Source of the DNA: Pseudomonas asturiensis
Lineage (GTDB): Bacteria > Pseudomonadota > Gammaproteobacteria > Pseudomonadales > Pseudomonadaceae
Direction of reading: 5' to 3'
NCBI RefSeq assembly: GCF_900143095.1
Contig: NZ_FRDA01000023.1
Span: 1 to 64,000, forward strand
DNA: 64,000 bases
A program made the translations under genes and the position numbers. The notes below the pieces were generated by a model. The model saw only the letters and a list, made by a program, of their open reading frames with translations, had not been told where the DNA came from and searched no databases. Shown one piece after another: positions 18,622 to 29,650 of this stretch; the first letter of the stretch is position 1; the number at the start of each line of letters is the position of its first letter.

Positions 18622-19464
18622 TCAGGACTGCGCCAGCACCAGCAATTTCTCACGCCACTCGGCCTTGGCTGGCAACGCGAGGAAAAACGGATTGAGCAGC
18701 GACTCGCGGGCAGGATAGGAGAAGCGCTGGCCGTCGAGCTGCAGAACTTCACCGCCCGCGCCCTCAAGCACGCCTTGCGCCGCAGCGGTGTCCCATTGCG
18801 AGGTCGGGGCCAGGCGCGGATAGCAGTCAGCCGCGCCCTCAGCCAGCAGACAGAACTTCAACGAGCTGCCGATATTGGTCAGTTGCAGCGGCCCAAGACC
18901 TGCTGCCAGACCGGCCAGCAGATGTTCCTGCTCAGGGCTTGAGTGCCTGCGACTGGCGACCACGGTAAAGGCCTGCCCGGCCTGTAGCGTCTGTCTGACC
19001 TGAATCGGCTCGCAATGGTCGGGGCTGTCACTGCGCCACGCACCCAAGGCTGCGCCGCCGAAATAACAGCGATCATTGGTCGGCATGGACACCACGCCAA
19101 ACACCACGCGTCCGCGCTCGATCAGGGCAACGTTGACCGTGAACTCTTCACTGCCGGAAATGAATTCCTTGGTGCCGTCCAGTGGATCGACCAGCCACCA
19201 GCGCTCCCAGGTCGCGCGCTCGCTGAAAGGGATGTCGGCATCTTCCTCGGACAACACATGAATCGTCGGGTCCAGCGCTTGCAAGCCTTCGACCAGCACC
19301 TGATGAGCCGCCAGATCGGCTGCGGTGACAGGCGAGTCATCGGCTTTGGAGGTCACGCTGACGTTGGCGCGCCAAAACGGCAGGATGGCTTCGCCCGCCA
19401 GGCGTGCGAGTTCGATCACGGGAGCAAGCAGCGGATGCGGCAGGTTGGCGAACGGGTCGGTCAT
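18622..19464 (-). CDS. cysQ: 3'(2'),5'-bisphosphate nucleotidase
   Basis: A 280-aa inositol-monophosphatase-fold enzyme that dephosphorylates PAP/PAPS, recycling the by-product of sulfate assimilation. Metal-binding motifs are visible: LSEEDADIPFSER, then WWLVDPLDGTKEF (the D-P-L-D-G-T signature), and a C-terminal PTSQWDTAAAQGVLEGAGG (W-D-x-A motif). The length fits CysQ. Its ATG overlaps the nudE stop (ATGA), so the two leftward genes are coupled. Confidence 0.95.
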   Translation of the reverse strand: MTDPFANLPHPLLAPVIELARLAGEAILPFWRANVSVTSKADDSPVTAADLAAHQVLVEGLQALDPTIHVLSEEDADIPFSERATWERWWLVDPLDGTKEFISGSEEFTVNVALIERGRVVFGVVSMPTNDRCYFGGAALGAWRSDSPDHCEPIQVRQTLQAGQAFTVVASRRHSSPEQEHLLAGLAAGLGPLQLTNIGSSLKFCLLAEGAADCYPRLAPTSQWDTAAAQGVLEGAGGEVLQLDGQRFSYPARESLLNPFFLALPAKAEWREKLLVLAQS

Positions 19465-20027
19465 GGTTGAAAGAGTCCACGTTGGGTCAGCACGTCGCGG
19501 GTCAGGTACAGCGCAGCCAGGGCGCGCCCTTCGCTGAACTGTGCATTCTGGGCCAGGCTCGCCAGCTCCCGCAGGTTGATCTTGTCCACGCGAATCGGCT
19601 CGGGCTCATCGCCTTCTAGCCGTTCCTCGTAAAGGTCGGTGGCCAGCACCACCTGAATTTTCTGGTTCATGTAACCGGGCGACAGCGACAGCTCGGTCAG
19701 GTGTTCCAGTTGGTGCGCGCCGAAACCGGCTTCTTCCTTAAGCTCGCGATTGGCGGCGGCAAGGATGTCTTCGCCCGGTTCGATCAAGCCCTTGGGCAAG
19801 GACAGCTCGTATTCATCGGTGCCGCCGCAATACTCTTCGATCAGAATCGCGTGGTCAGCGTCGAGCATTGCCACAATCATGACTGCGCCATAACCCGCGC
19901 CTCTGCCGACCAGCCGTTCGTAGGTGCGCTCGACGCCGTTGGCAAAGCGCAGTTGCAGCTCTTCGACGCGGAACAGGCGACTGCTGGCGACGATGGCGCG
20001 GGCGAGAACGGTGGGTTTCTGACGCAT
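19461..20027 (-). CDS. nudE: ADP compounds hydrolase (Nudix)
   Basis: A 188-aa Nudix hydrolase that cleaves ADP-ribose, NADH and diadenosine polyphosphates. The Nudix box is G-x5-E-x7-R-E-L-x-E-E-x-G-F, seen as GLIEPGEDI followed by RELKEEAGF. Preceding EYELSLPKG is typical. The start at 20027 (MRQKPTV) follows AAGGAG by six bases; an upstream in-frame GTG (20042) is unlikely. It precedes cysQ in one operon. The nudE-yrfG divergent arrangement is common in Pseudomonas. Confidence 0.94.
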   Translation of the reverse strand: MRQKPTVLARAIVASSRLFRVEELQLRFANGVERTYERLVGRGAGYGAVMIVAMLDADHAILIEEYCGGTDEYELSLPKGLIEPGEDILAAANRELKEEAGFGAHQLEHLTELSLSPGYMNQKIQVVLATDLYEERLEGDEPEPIRVDKINLRELASLAQNAQFSEGRALAALYLTRDVLTQRGLFQP

Positions 20028-20125
20028 GACAGGCTCCTTCACATGGACGGGGTACTATACCGTGGCTTTTCCGAATGTCTGTGTCGGATATGCTCACTCA
20101 CTTGACCCACCTTCATGAGGCCAGA

Positions 20126-20788
20126 ATGCTTTCCATGCCCTGGAGCGAAATCGATACCGTCCTGCTGGATATGGACGGCACGTTGCTCGACCTGCATTAC
20201 GACGACCACTTCTGGTTGCAGCACCTGCCACAACGTTACGCCGAGCTGCATGGCATCAGCTTCGCCATGGCCTGGCTGGAATTGCAGCCGTTGTTCGAGC
20301 GCAACGCCGGCACCCTTAACTGGTACTGCCTGGATTTCTGGAGCGCCGAGCTGAAACTGTCGGTGCGCGACCTGAAGCGCGAAATCGCTCACATGATCGC
20401 CTTGCGCCCGGACGCTGAAACCTTTCTGGCAGCGCTCAGGCAGGCGGGCAAGCGGGTGATCATGATCACCAACGCCCACCGCGATTCGTTGTCGTTGAAG
20501 ATGGAGCGGATCGAATTGGCGTCCTACTTCGAGCGTTTGATCAGCTCCCATGACTATGGCTTCCCCAAGGAAAACCAGCAGTTCTGGGAGGCCCTGCATG
20601 CCGACACCGCGTTCGACCCGGCCCGCAGCCTGTTCATCGACGACACCCTGCCGATCCTGCGCAGCGCGGGACGCTTCGGGGTTGCGCAGTTACTGGCCGT
20701 CAGCCAGCCCAACAGCCAGAAAGGCCCGAAAGACACCGAGGAATTTGCCGCTGTCGGAGATTATCGGGAGTTGATCAAAGGGTTGTGA
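20126..20788 (+). CDS. yrfG: GMP/IMP nucleotidase (HAD superfamily)
   Basis: About 220 aa, starting MLSMPWSEIDTVLLDMDGTL. The HAD nucleophile motif DMDGTLLDL is near residue 13, followed by motif II (MITNAHRD), the motif III lysine (SSHDYGFPKENQQFW) and motif IV (SLFIDDTLPILRSA). This is the YrfG pattern; the E. coli enzyme hydrolyses GMP and IMP. The start at 20126 follows GAGG; an upstream in-frame ATG at 20075 overlaps the divergent promoter region and is less likely. Confidence 0.88.
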   Translation: MLSMPWSEIDTVLLDMDGTLLDLHYDDHFWLQHLPQRYAELHGISFAMAWLELQPLFERNAGTLNWYCLDFWSAELKLSVRDLKREIAHMIALRPDAETFLAALRQAGKRVIMITNAHRDSLSLKMERIELASYFERLISSHDYGFPKENQQFWEALHADTAFDPARSLFIDDTLPILRSAGRFGVAQLLAVSQPNSQKGPKDTEEFAAVGDYRELIKGL

Positions 20789-20803
20789 GGGCCAGCACAC
20801 CCT

Positions 20804-21173
20804 TGGAAGACGCGCAAAACGAAGCCAAAACGAAAGTGCCTGACTGAATGCATACCCGTGGGAGGCGGCTTGTCGGCGATGGCGTCAGTTCAGTCACCGA
20901 CAGGTCGCTTGCGAAAAAGCATCGCCGGCAAGCAGCCTCCCACAGTCCGTTGGTTGCAGCGAGACGTGTGTATCACGCTGAGTACTTCGCGTATGCACCG
21001 TTTCGGAAGACGCACAAAACAAGGCCAAAACGAAAGTGACTGACTGAATCCATACCCGTGGGAGGCGGCTTGCCGGCGATGGCGTCAGATCAGGCACCGA
21101 TAGATCGCTTGCGAAAAAGCATCGCCGGCAAGCAGCCTCCCACAGTCCGTTGGTTGCAGCGAGACGTGTGTAT
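20804..21173. repeat. 200-bp tandem duplication, each copy with an inverted type-A REP pair
   Basis: GGAAGACGC[G/A]CAAAAC occurs at 20805 and 21005, and the sequence then runs in parallel at an exact 200-base offset to about 21173. Each copy contains two inverted REP arms: 20858-20880 with 20921-20943, and 21058-21080 with 21121-21143. This fills the 433-base gap between yrfG and the LysM gene. Short open frames across it reflect the repeats and are not called. Confidence 0.87.
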
Positions 21174-21221
21174 AACGATGGGCGCGGAGCGTAGGCAGCA
21201 ATCATTTGCCCGAGCCGCTAC

Positions 21222-21674
21222 TCACTCCGGAATCCGCAACGTCTGCCCCGGGTAAATCTTGTCCACATCCTTGAGCATGGGTTTGTTGGCGTCGAAGATT
21301 TTCTGGTACTTGTTCGGATCGCCATACATCTGCTTTGAAATCGCGCTGAGCGTGTCGCCTTTCTTGACTTCATAGAATCGGGATTCGGCACTTGCCGCAG
21401 GCGCGCTGCCAGCGGCAAGGGTCATCTGGTCGTCCACTTTCTCGACACCTTTGATATTGCCCAGCGTGACCCGAATCTTCTCCTTCTCCTCCTGACTGGT
21501 CGCCTCGCCCTTGACGATGACCGTGCTGCCCTGAACCTCTGTCTGAATGTTGGGGTTGCCCAATCCAACCCTGGAGATATGATCTTTCAGGACTTCATTT
21601 GCGTTGGCATTGCCAGGCATGATCGCATCCAGGATCTTCTCGCCCGCTTCTTTCACAAAACTCCAAATACTCAT
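21222..21674 (-). CDS. BON-LysM protein, Kbp (YgaU)-like
   Basis: A 150-aa protein starting MSIWSFVKEAGEKILDAIMP. Residues about 25-90 form a BON domain (VQGSTVIVKGEATSQEEKEK, NIKGVEKVDDQM). Residues about 100-150 form a LysM domain (FYEVKKGDTLSAISKQMYGD, YPGQTLRIPE). This is the layout of E. coli Kbp/YgaU, a cytoplasmic potassium-binding protein. No signal peptide is seen. The start at 21674 follows AAGGAG; the ATG 39 bases upstream is not needed. Confidence 0.9.
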   Translation of the reverse strand: MSIWSFVKEAGEKILDAIMPGNANANEVLKDHISRVGLGNPNIQTEVQGSTVIVKGEATSQEEKEKIRVTLGNIKGVEKVDDQMTLAAGSAPAASAESRFYEVKKGDTLSAISKQMYGDPNKYQKIFDANKPMLKDVDKIYPGQTLRIPE

Positions 21675-21825
21675 TATCCGATTCTCCTTACGTGAGTTGT
21701 CAGACTTGCACACTCAACCATAGCCCTTATAAACCGTGGCCTGCAGCCTTCCGACCAACGTCGCTCGACCACCATTGGCCCTGAACGCGTAGAATCGGGA
21801 GCCTGGATCGACCACCGGAGTGGAC

Positions 21826-22707
21826 ATGGACATCAAGCAACTCAAATTCCTGATCGCCCTCGACGAAACGCGTCACTTCGGGCAGGCGGCTGCGCGCTGC
21901 AATATCACCCAGCCAACGCTGTCGATGCGGCTGCGCAATCTGGAAGAAGAGTTGGGCTTGCCCCTGGTCAACCGCGGCCAGCGCTTTGAAGGCTTCACTG
22001 CACCCGGCGAGCGCGTGCTGGCCTGGGCGCGCACGGTACTGGCGGCCTACGATGGCTTGCAGGCCGAGGCGGCTGCCTGCCGGGGTCATCTGGTGGGTAC
22101 GTTGCGCCTGGGCGTGGTACCGCTGTCGAGTTTCGACCCCTTGCCGCTGCTGCACCGGTTGCATCAGATGCACCCGAACCTGCGTTTCGAGCTGTCATCG
22201 CTCAGCTCCGAGCAGGTGCTGGAGCAACTGGCGAGCAACCGTATCGACCTGGGCGTCTCGTATCTGGAGCGGCTGGATAACGACCGCTTCGACTCGCTGG
22301 CGCTGGACGACACAAAAATGGGCCTGATGTACGACCGGCGACATTTCACCTTCGGCGATACGCCGCTGAGCTGGGCGGATCTGGTCGAGTTGCCATTGGG
22401 CCTGCTCACCAGCGGCATGCATTTTCGCCAATCCATCGATCACAACTTCCACAGCCGTGGCCTGCAACCTCAGCCGTTGTTGCAGACCGATGCCGTTCAT
22501 CAGTTATTGCAGGCCGTACATGGCGGCTTTTGCTGCGCGATCATGCCACTGGACGGCGGGTTGGAGACACTGACCGAACACCTGGCCATGCACCCGATTG
22601 CCGATGCCCGCACGCTCGCCCAACTGGGGCTGATCATGCGCCGCAGTGCGCCGCGCTCGGCTCTGGCCGAGGCGTGCTTTGCGCTGGTAGCGGAATTACC
22701 ACGCTGA
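21826..22707 (+). CDS. LysR-family transcriptional regulator
   Basis: A 293-aa regulator. The winged HTH occupies about residues 1-62 (MDIKQLKFLIALDETRHFGQ, then CNITQPTLSMRLRNLEEELG) and the effector-binding domain about 90-290 (GTLRLGVVPLSSFDPLPLL). The start at ATG 21826 follows CCGGAG; a GTG at 21820 is possible. It lies 102 bases upstream of fdhD on the same strand, so it may control the fdhD-molybdoenzyme pair. The inducer is unknown. Confidence 0.9.
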   Translation: MDIKQLKFLIALDETRHFGQAAARCNITQPTLSMRLRNLEEELGLPLVNRGQRFEGFTAPGERVLAWARTVLAAYDGLQAEAAACRGHLVGTLRLGVVPLSSFDPLPLLHRLHQMHPNLRFELSSLSSEQVLEQLASNRIDLGVSYLERLDNDRFDSLALDDTKMGLMYDRRHFTFGDTPLSWADLVELPLGLLTSGMHFRQSIDHNFHSRGLQPQPLLQTDAVHQLLQAVHGGFCCAIMPLDGGLETLTEHLAMHPIADARTLAQLGLIMRRSAPRSALAEACFALVAELPR

Positions 22708-22809
22708 CGCATTGATCGACGTCATCTATCGGTGCATTGGAACTAGCGATTAGACGATTCCGGACAACAGGCCTAGGCTGTAGGTGTCAATCTGCCGGTA
22801 TCTCAGCCC

Positions 22810-23646
22810 ATGCACGCCAAGCGCACAATCGGCACGGTGCCTGTTCTCGCACCCGCGCCCGAAGCCAGCCAGTCCTATCGCTATGCGACCCTTGAGGGTC
22901 AGGACGGCGCGCGCACCGAACTTGCTGAGGAAGTCGCGCTGGCGATTGCCTACAACGGCATCAGCCAGGCCGTCATGCTGGTCAGCCCGACCGACCTTGA
23001 AGACTTCATCGTCGGCTTCAGCCTGGGCAGCGGCATCATTGCCTCGCGCGATGAAATCTACGACTTCAAGCTCAGCGGCTGCGGCTCGGCGATGCAGGCC
23101 GAAGTGGAAATCGCCAGCCGTGCGTTCTGGGAACTCAAGCAGCAACGTCGCCAGCTGGCAGGTACCAGCGGCTGCGGCCTGTGCGGTGTCGAGGCGGTCG
23201 AGCAAGCGCTCCCGCAGCTTGATGTCCTGCCCGGTGCTCCCCTGCCGCCAGCCCAATGGCTGGAAGGCCTGCGCCAGCGCATCGGCGAATTTCAGCCGCT
23301 GGGTCAACATTGCGGCGCCGTGCATGCCGCCATCTTCATGGACGGTACAGGTCAGTTGCTGCTGGGTCGCGAAGACATCGGACGCCATAACGCGCTGGAC
23401 AAACTGATCGGCGCGCTCATCCGTCAGGACATTCCGCTGGCGGGCGGCGTTGCCATCGTGACCAGTCGCTGCAGCCTGGAGTTGATCCAGAAAGTCCTGC
23501 GCGCGGGAATCCAGACGCTGGTCAGCCTGTCTTCGCCCACCGGCCTGGCCCTGCAATGGGCACGCCGGCATAACCTCAATTTAATTCACCTGCCGCAGCA
23601 CAGTGCGCCGCGGGTCTATAGCCCTGCGATGGAGATTCAAGCGTGA
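22810..23646 (+). CDS. fdhD: formate dehydrogenase accessory sulfurtransferase
   Basis: A 278-aa FdhD protein, needed to pass sulfur from a cysteine desulfurase to the bis-MGD molybdenum cofactor. The essential cysteine loop is C122-G-L-C125-G. Other family motifs are LVSPTDLEDFIVGFSLGSGI and LGREDIGRHNALDKLIGA. Its stop overlaps the GTG start of the following molybdoenzyme, which is presumably its client. Confidence 0.95.
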   Translation: MHAKRTIGTVPVLAPAPEASQSYRYATLEGQDGARTELAEEVALAIAYNGISQAVMLVSPTDLEDFIVGFSLGSGIIASRDEIYDFKLSGCGSAMQAEVEIASRAFWELKQQRRQLAGTSGCGLCGVEAVEQALPQLDVLPGAPLPPAQWLEGLRQRIGEFQPLGQHCGAVHAAIFMDGTGQLLLGREDIGRHNALDKLIGALIRQDIPLAGGVAIVTSRCSLELIQKVLRAGIQTLVSLSSPTGLALQWARRHNLNLIHLPQHSAPRVYSPAMEIQA

Positions 23647-25979
23647 GCACTCATCACCAAGCCGACAAGACACCTACACCCCGCTACAAGCCATACAAAG
23701 GTGCGGCTGGCGGCTGGGGCGCACTGATCAGCGTGACGCAGGCCTGGCTGGGCAGCGACAACGCGCTGAAAAACCTGCGCATGATGCTCAAAACCAACCA
23801 GAACGGCGGTTTCGACTGCCCGGGTTGCGCGTGGGGCGACTCGCCGGAAAGCGGCATGGTCAAGTTCTGCGAGAACGGCGCCAAGGCGGTCAACTGGGAA
23901 GCCACCAAACGTCGTGTGGACCCGGCCTTCTTCGCCCGTCACAGCGTCACCGCGCTGCTGGAGCAGAGCGATTACTGGCTTGAGTATCAGGGCCGTCTGA
24001 CCGAGCCGATGGTTTACGACGCCGAGACCGACCGTTACAAGCCCATTGCGTGGGACGACGCGTTCGCATTGATCGCCAAACACCTGAACAACCTGCCCAG
24101 CCCGAACATGGCCGAGTTCTACACCTCGGGCCGCGCCAGCAATGAAGCGGCGTACCTGTATCAGCTGTTCGTGCGTGCCTATGGCACCAACAACTTCCCG
24201 GACTGCTCGAACATGTGCCACGAAGCCAGTGGCGTTGCGTTGTCGCAAAGCGTGGGCGTGGGCAAAGGTACAGTGACCTTCGATGACTTCGAGCACGCCG
24301 ACGCGATTTTCGTACTGGGCCAGAACCCCGGCACCAACCACCCGCGCATGCTGGAACCGCTGCGCGAAGCCGTGAAGCGTGGCGCCCAGGTCGTTTGCGT
24401 GAACCCGCTCAAAGAGCGCGGCCTGGAGCGTTTCCAACACCCGCAGCACCCGGTGGAAATGCTCACCAACGGCGACCGCCCGACCAACACCGCTTATTTC
24501 CGCCCTGCGTTGGGTGGCGACATGGCGCTGCTGCGCGGCATGGCCAAGTACCTGCTGCAATGGGAGCGCGAGTCGCAACTCAACAACGCGCCATCGGTGT
24601 TCGACCACGCGTTCCTGAACGAACACACTGAAGGCGTACTGGATTACCTGGCCGCCCTCGATGACACGTCGTGGGACGAGATCGTCGAGCAGTCGGGTCT
24701 GCCGCTGACCGACATTGAGCAGTCGGCGCGCATGTATGCAGCCGGCAAGAACGTCATCATGTGCTGGGCGATGGGTATTACCCAGCACCGCCATTCGGTG
24801 GCGACCATTCAGGAAATCGCCAACCTGATGATGCTGCGCGGCAACATCGGCAGGCCGGGCGCAGGCCTGTGCCCGGTACGTGGTCACAGTAACGTGCAGG
24901 GCGACCGCACCATGGGCATCAACGAGCGCCCGCCGGTGTTTCTGCTCGACGCGCTGGAAAAACGCTTCCAGTTCAAGGTGCCACGCGAGAATGGTCACAA
25001 CGTGGTCGAAGCCATTCACGCCATGGCCGAAGGCCGTTCGAAAGTCTTCATCGCGCTGGGCGGCAACTTTGCCCAAGCCACGCCGGACAGCCATCGCACC
25101 GCTGAAGCCTTGAGCAACTGCGAGCTGACCGTGCAGATCAGCACCAAGCTCAACCGCAGCCACCTGTTCCACGGCAAGGACGCGCTGATCCTGCCATGCT
25201 TCGGCCGTACCGACATTGACGTGCAGGCCAACGGCCCGCAAGCGGTCACCGTGGAAGATTCGTTCAGCATGGTTCACGCCTCGAACGGTCAGCTGCAGCC
25301 TATCTCTTCAAAGATGCGCTCCGAGCCTGCCATTCTGGCCGGCATCGCCAATGCCACGCTCGGCAAGCAACCTGTCGACTGGTTGTGGCTGGCCGAGGAC
25401 TACAGCCGGATTCGCGACCTGATCGCCGATACCATTCCAGGCTTCAAGGACTTCAACGAGCGCATCAAGCATCCAGGCGGCTTCTACCTGGGCAACGCAG
25501 CCGGCGCGCGCCGCTGGAACACGGCGTCCACCCGCGCCAATTTCAAGCCCAACAAACTGCCAAGCACCTTGTTGCACGAGGACATCAGCTCTACCGGCCT
25601 GGTCCCGGACCTGATCATGCAGTCCATGCGCTCCCACGATCAGTACAACACCACCATCTATGGCCTGGACGACCGCTATCGCGGCGTGAAAGGTCAGCGC
25701 GACGTGTTGTTCGTCAACGAGGCCGACATCATTCGTCTGGGCTTCCAGCCAGGCCAGAAGGCCGACCTGATCTCGATCTGGAGCGATAACCGCGAACGCC
25801 GCGTGAAGGGTTTCACCTTGCTGCCGTTCGATATCCCGGCCGGTCAGGCTGCCGCGTACTACCCGGAGGTCAACCCCCTGGTGCCGCTGGAAAGCGTTGG
25901 CGACGGCAGCAGCACGCCGACGTCCAAGTTCGTGGCCATTCGTCTTGAGCGTTCTGCCGAGTCGGCACGCATTATCTGA
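23643..25979 (+). CDS. FdhF/YdeP-family molybdopterin oxidoreductase
   Basis: A 778-aa formate-dehydrogenase-like bis-MGD enzyme. The N-terminus has NGGFDCPGCAWGD with too few cysteines for a usual 4Fe-4S cluster, as in the YdeP subfamily. The likely Mo ligand is Cys in DCSNMCHEASGVAL. Cofactor motifs include GQNPGTNHPRMLEPL, MCWAMGITQHRHSV and RPGAGLCPVRGHSNVQGDR. The C-terminal molybdopterin-binding domain contains FVNEADIIRLGF. E. coli YdeP contributes to acid resistance; the substrate is unknown. The GTG start overlaps fdhD. Confidence 0.92.
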   Translation: MSTHHQADKTPTPRYKPYKGAAGGWGALISVTQAWLGSDNALKNLRMMLKTNQNGGFDCPGCAWGDSPESGMVKFCENGAKAVNWEATKRRVDPAFFARHSVTALLEQSDYWLEYQGRLTEPMVYDAETDRYKPIAWDDAFALIAKHLNNLPSPNMAEFYTSGRASNEAAYLYQLFVRAYGTNNFPDCSNMCHEASGVALSQSVGVGKGTVTFDDFEHADAIFVLGQNPGTNHPRMLEPLREAVKRGAQVVCVNPLKERGLERFQHPQHPVEMLTNGDRPTNTAYFRPALGGDMALLRGMAKYLLQWERESQLNNAPSVFDHAFLNEHTEGVLDYLAALDDTSWDEIVEQSGLPLTDIEQSARMYAAGKNVIMCWAMGITQHRHSVATIQEIANLMMLRGNIGRPGAGLCPVRGHSNVQGDRTMGINERPPVFLLDALEKRFQFKVPRENGHNVVEAIHAMAEGRSKVFIALGGNFAQATPDSHRTAEALSNCELTVQISTKLNRSHLFHGKDALILPCFGRTDIDVQANGPQAVTVEDSFSMVHASNGQLQPISSKMRSEPAILAGIANATLGKQPVDWLWLAEDYSRIRDLIADTIPGFKDFNERIKHPGGFYLGNAAGARRWNTASTRANFKPNKLPSTLLHEDISSTGLVPDLIMQSMRSHDQYNTTIYGLDDRYRGVKGQRDVLFVNEADIIRLGFQPGQKADLISIWSDNRERRVKGFTLLPFDIPAGQAAAYYPEVNPLVPLESVGDGSSTPTSKFVAIRLERSAESARII

Positions 25980-25991
25980 CGCCCACAAAAA

Positions 25992-26017
25992 AGGCCCGTT
26001 TTGCTGGAAACGGGCCT
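25992..26017 (+). terminator. probable terminator hairpin after the molybdoenzyme gene
   Basis: Ten-bp perfect stem AGGCCCGTTT (25992-26001) / AAACGGGCCT (26008-26017) with a 6-base loop, 12 bases past the stop. An A-run precedes it, but no good T-run follows on the + strand. Confidence 0.6.
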
Positions 26018-26175
26018 GTCACAAGTAGCCTAAGACTGCATTTTCCGACTTAAGTTCCTCAACCAAAACAGTAACTTAGCTGTTTGTGTTGCAGTCGTGT
26101 TACTCGTCGGATTTGCATTGCTACATTCTTCACTTGACACCAAGATCGCGCCGTCATCCCTATGAGATTCCCTAC

Positions 26176-26658
26176 ATGAAGTATTCCTCGATACTGTTGT
26201 TGTCTCTTACCCTGGCCACCGGTTTCGCCTCAGCAGGCGATAACGTGACGGCCGGTGTAGGCGGAGCATTGGGTGGGGTACTCGGTTCGGTCGTCGGTCA
26301 ACAGATCGGCGGTAGCACCGGTTCAGCGATTGGCGCAGGCCTGGGCGGCGCAGCGGGCGGTGCAGTCGGTGCAAACCGTCACAACCGTACGGAAGCGGCC
26401 ATTGGCGGCGGTCTGGGCGCTGCTGGCGGTAACGTGGTCGGTCGCAGCGTGGGCGGCAACACCGGCAGCCTGATCGGCTCGGCCGTCGGCGGCGGCGGTG
26501 GTGCGGCACTCGGCAACTACATGGGCAACGAAAGCCGCGATGATGATCGCCGCTACCGGGGTGGTCGTGATGACCGCCGTGAATACCGTGGCCATGGCAA
26601 CCGTGGCAAGCATTACGGCCATCGCAAGCATGGTCGTGGTCACTACCGTGATCGTTGA
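26176..26658 (+). CDS. glycine-zipper exported protein
   Basis: A 160-aa protein with a signal peptide (MKYSSILLLSLTLATGFASA) and then repeated glycine-zipper segments (GGALGGVLGSVVGQQIGG and two further G-x3-G-rich blocks up to about residue 118). A highly basic Arg/His/Gly tail includes GHGNRGKHYGHRKHGRGHYR. Such zippers associate with or insert into membranes. No lipobox is present, so it is probably periplasmic or envelope-bound. The start is set by the signal peptide; the ribosome site is weak. It stands alone with a terminator behind it. Confidence 0.85.
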   Translation: MKYSSILLLSLTLATGFASAGDNVTAGVGGALGGVLGSVVGQQIGGSTGSAIGAGLGGAAGGAVGANRHNRTEAAIGGGLGAAGGNVVGRSVGGNTGSLIGSAVGGGGGAALGNYMGNESRDDDRRYRGGRDDRREYRGHGNRGKHYGHRKHGRGHYRDR

Positions 26659-26676
26659 TCGTCAGAACGCATGAAC

Positions 26677-26704
26677 AACCGGCCGCTCTTGAGCGGCCGG
26701 TTTT
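26677..26704 (+). terminator. Rho-independent terminator
   Basis: Near-perfect stem AACCGGCCGCTC / GAGCGGCCGGTT (26677-26702) with a TT loop, followed by TTTT. It lies 18 bases after the glycine-zipper gene and may serve the leftward recQ-like gene as well. Confidence 0.87.
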
Positions 26705-26720
26705 CGTTTAAGGCGCGCAA

Positions 26721-28652
<1,932 letters not shown>

Positions 28653-28828
28653 TAAAGGTGCTTCCTCGTTGAATCAAAACGGGTGAATCAAAACGGACCT
28701 GACCATAGCCTGCCAGGCTGAACGAATACACCCCCAAAACATTTCAGAAATCGCAGCCCTTGCCGATAAACTTGAAATTTCGCGCCTGACGCGTGGGCAG
28801 TGCGTGGCAGATGATTCAAGGAGCAGGG

Positions 28829-29650
28829 ATGGATTCCACACAACAGCCCGAGGACGACGGGGTTATCCGTATTCAGCGTCTGGTGCCCGGACAGGTCGAC
28901 GTGGTATTGGGCTCGCACCCCAATCGAAAACCGCTGCCCCCGACGCGCCGTAAGCCCGCCTATGCGCTCTGGCTGGCCGGGCTGATCGTGGTGGCTTGCC
29001 TGAGCGCCATGATTGCCTCGCAGTTGCGCAAACCCAAGGCAAACCCTGCGCTGCCCATCGAGCAACCGGCTCCGGTGGTAAAGCCCGCCGAAATCGAAAT
29101 CCCGCCGCCGCAAACGCCCCGTGCGACGCCCGTTGCGCTGCGTCAGGAACCCGCTGCGCTGCCGACGCCAGCGCCGACGGCGCCGAGCGCAACCGTGCAG
29201 CCTCTGGATAACTGCCTGAAAAACGGCAATGTCATCGACGAAAGTGTCCTGAACTGCCGATTCGGCCAAGTGCCCCGCCCGGTTCAGAGCGAGCCGGCGA
29301 AAGGTATGGTGTCTGCGGGTTACATGGCCGATTTCAAGGCCGATGCCGCCCGCCCGGCATCCCGTCCGTCACGTCCTTACACGGTCGCGACGGTGTCCAT
29401 ACGCGAATGGGACGGGCGCAACCGCTACCGTGCGCAATGGCGTATCTACGACAACACCATCGACGGCGACAGCGTGTGCGAGAACTTCCTCGCCCGCTCG
29501 GTAGAGCGGCGCGAGTGTCGTAAATCAGCCGAGGTCAATTTCCGCGAACAGTGCCAGGAATGGACGCGCCGTGCGGGTCGTGATCGCGACCCGCAGAGCA
29601 AGAACGCCCAGGCGCGCTACTGTGAAGCGGCTTCGACCTTCACGCCCTGA
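28829..29650 (+). CDS. hypothetical membrane-anchored protein, 273 aa
   Basis: A cytoplasmic N-terminus (MDSTQQPEDDGVIRIQRLVP) precedes one transmembrane helix (ALWLAGLIVVACLSAMIASQ, about residues 47-70). A Pro/Ala-rich linker follows (about 75-130). The C-terminal domain (about 135-273) has six cysteines, including NCLKNG, LNCRFGQ, CENFLARSVERRECRKS and FREQCQEW, suggesting a disulfide-stabilised periplasmic domain. The start at 28829 follows AAGGAG. Its 3' end overlaps the convergent acyl-CoA synthetase gene by 34 bases. The family is not recognised. Confidence 0.78.
   Translation: MDSTQQPEDDGVIRIQRLVPGQVDVVLGSHPNRKPLPPTRRKPAYALWLAGLIVVACLSAMIASQLRKPKANPALPIEQPAPVVKPAEIEIPPPQTPRATPVALRQEPAALPTPAPTAPSATVQPLDNCLKNGNVIDESVLNCRFGQVPRPVQSEPAKGMVSAGYMADFKADAARPASRPSRPYTVATVSIREWDGRNRYRAQWRIYDNTIDGDSVCENFLARSVERRECRKSAEVNFREQCQEWTRRAGRDRDPQSKNAQARYCEAASTFTP

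Noticed and set aside
23637-25277. 546-codon frame antisense to the molybdoenzyme gene
   Set aside because: Shadow of a real gene; His/Val/Gln-rich without domains.
25992-26017. Hairpin as a terminator for leftward transcription only
   Set aside because: The A-run would suit a leftward transcript, but no leftward gene ends here; it was kept as a weaker rightward terminator.
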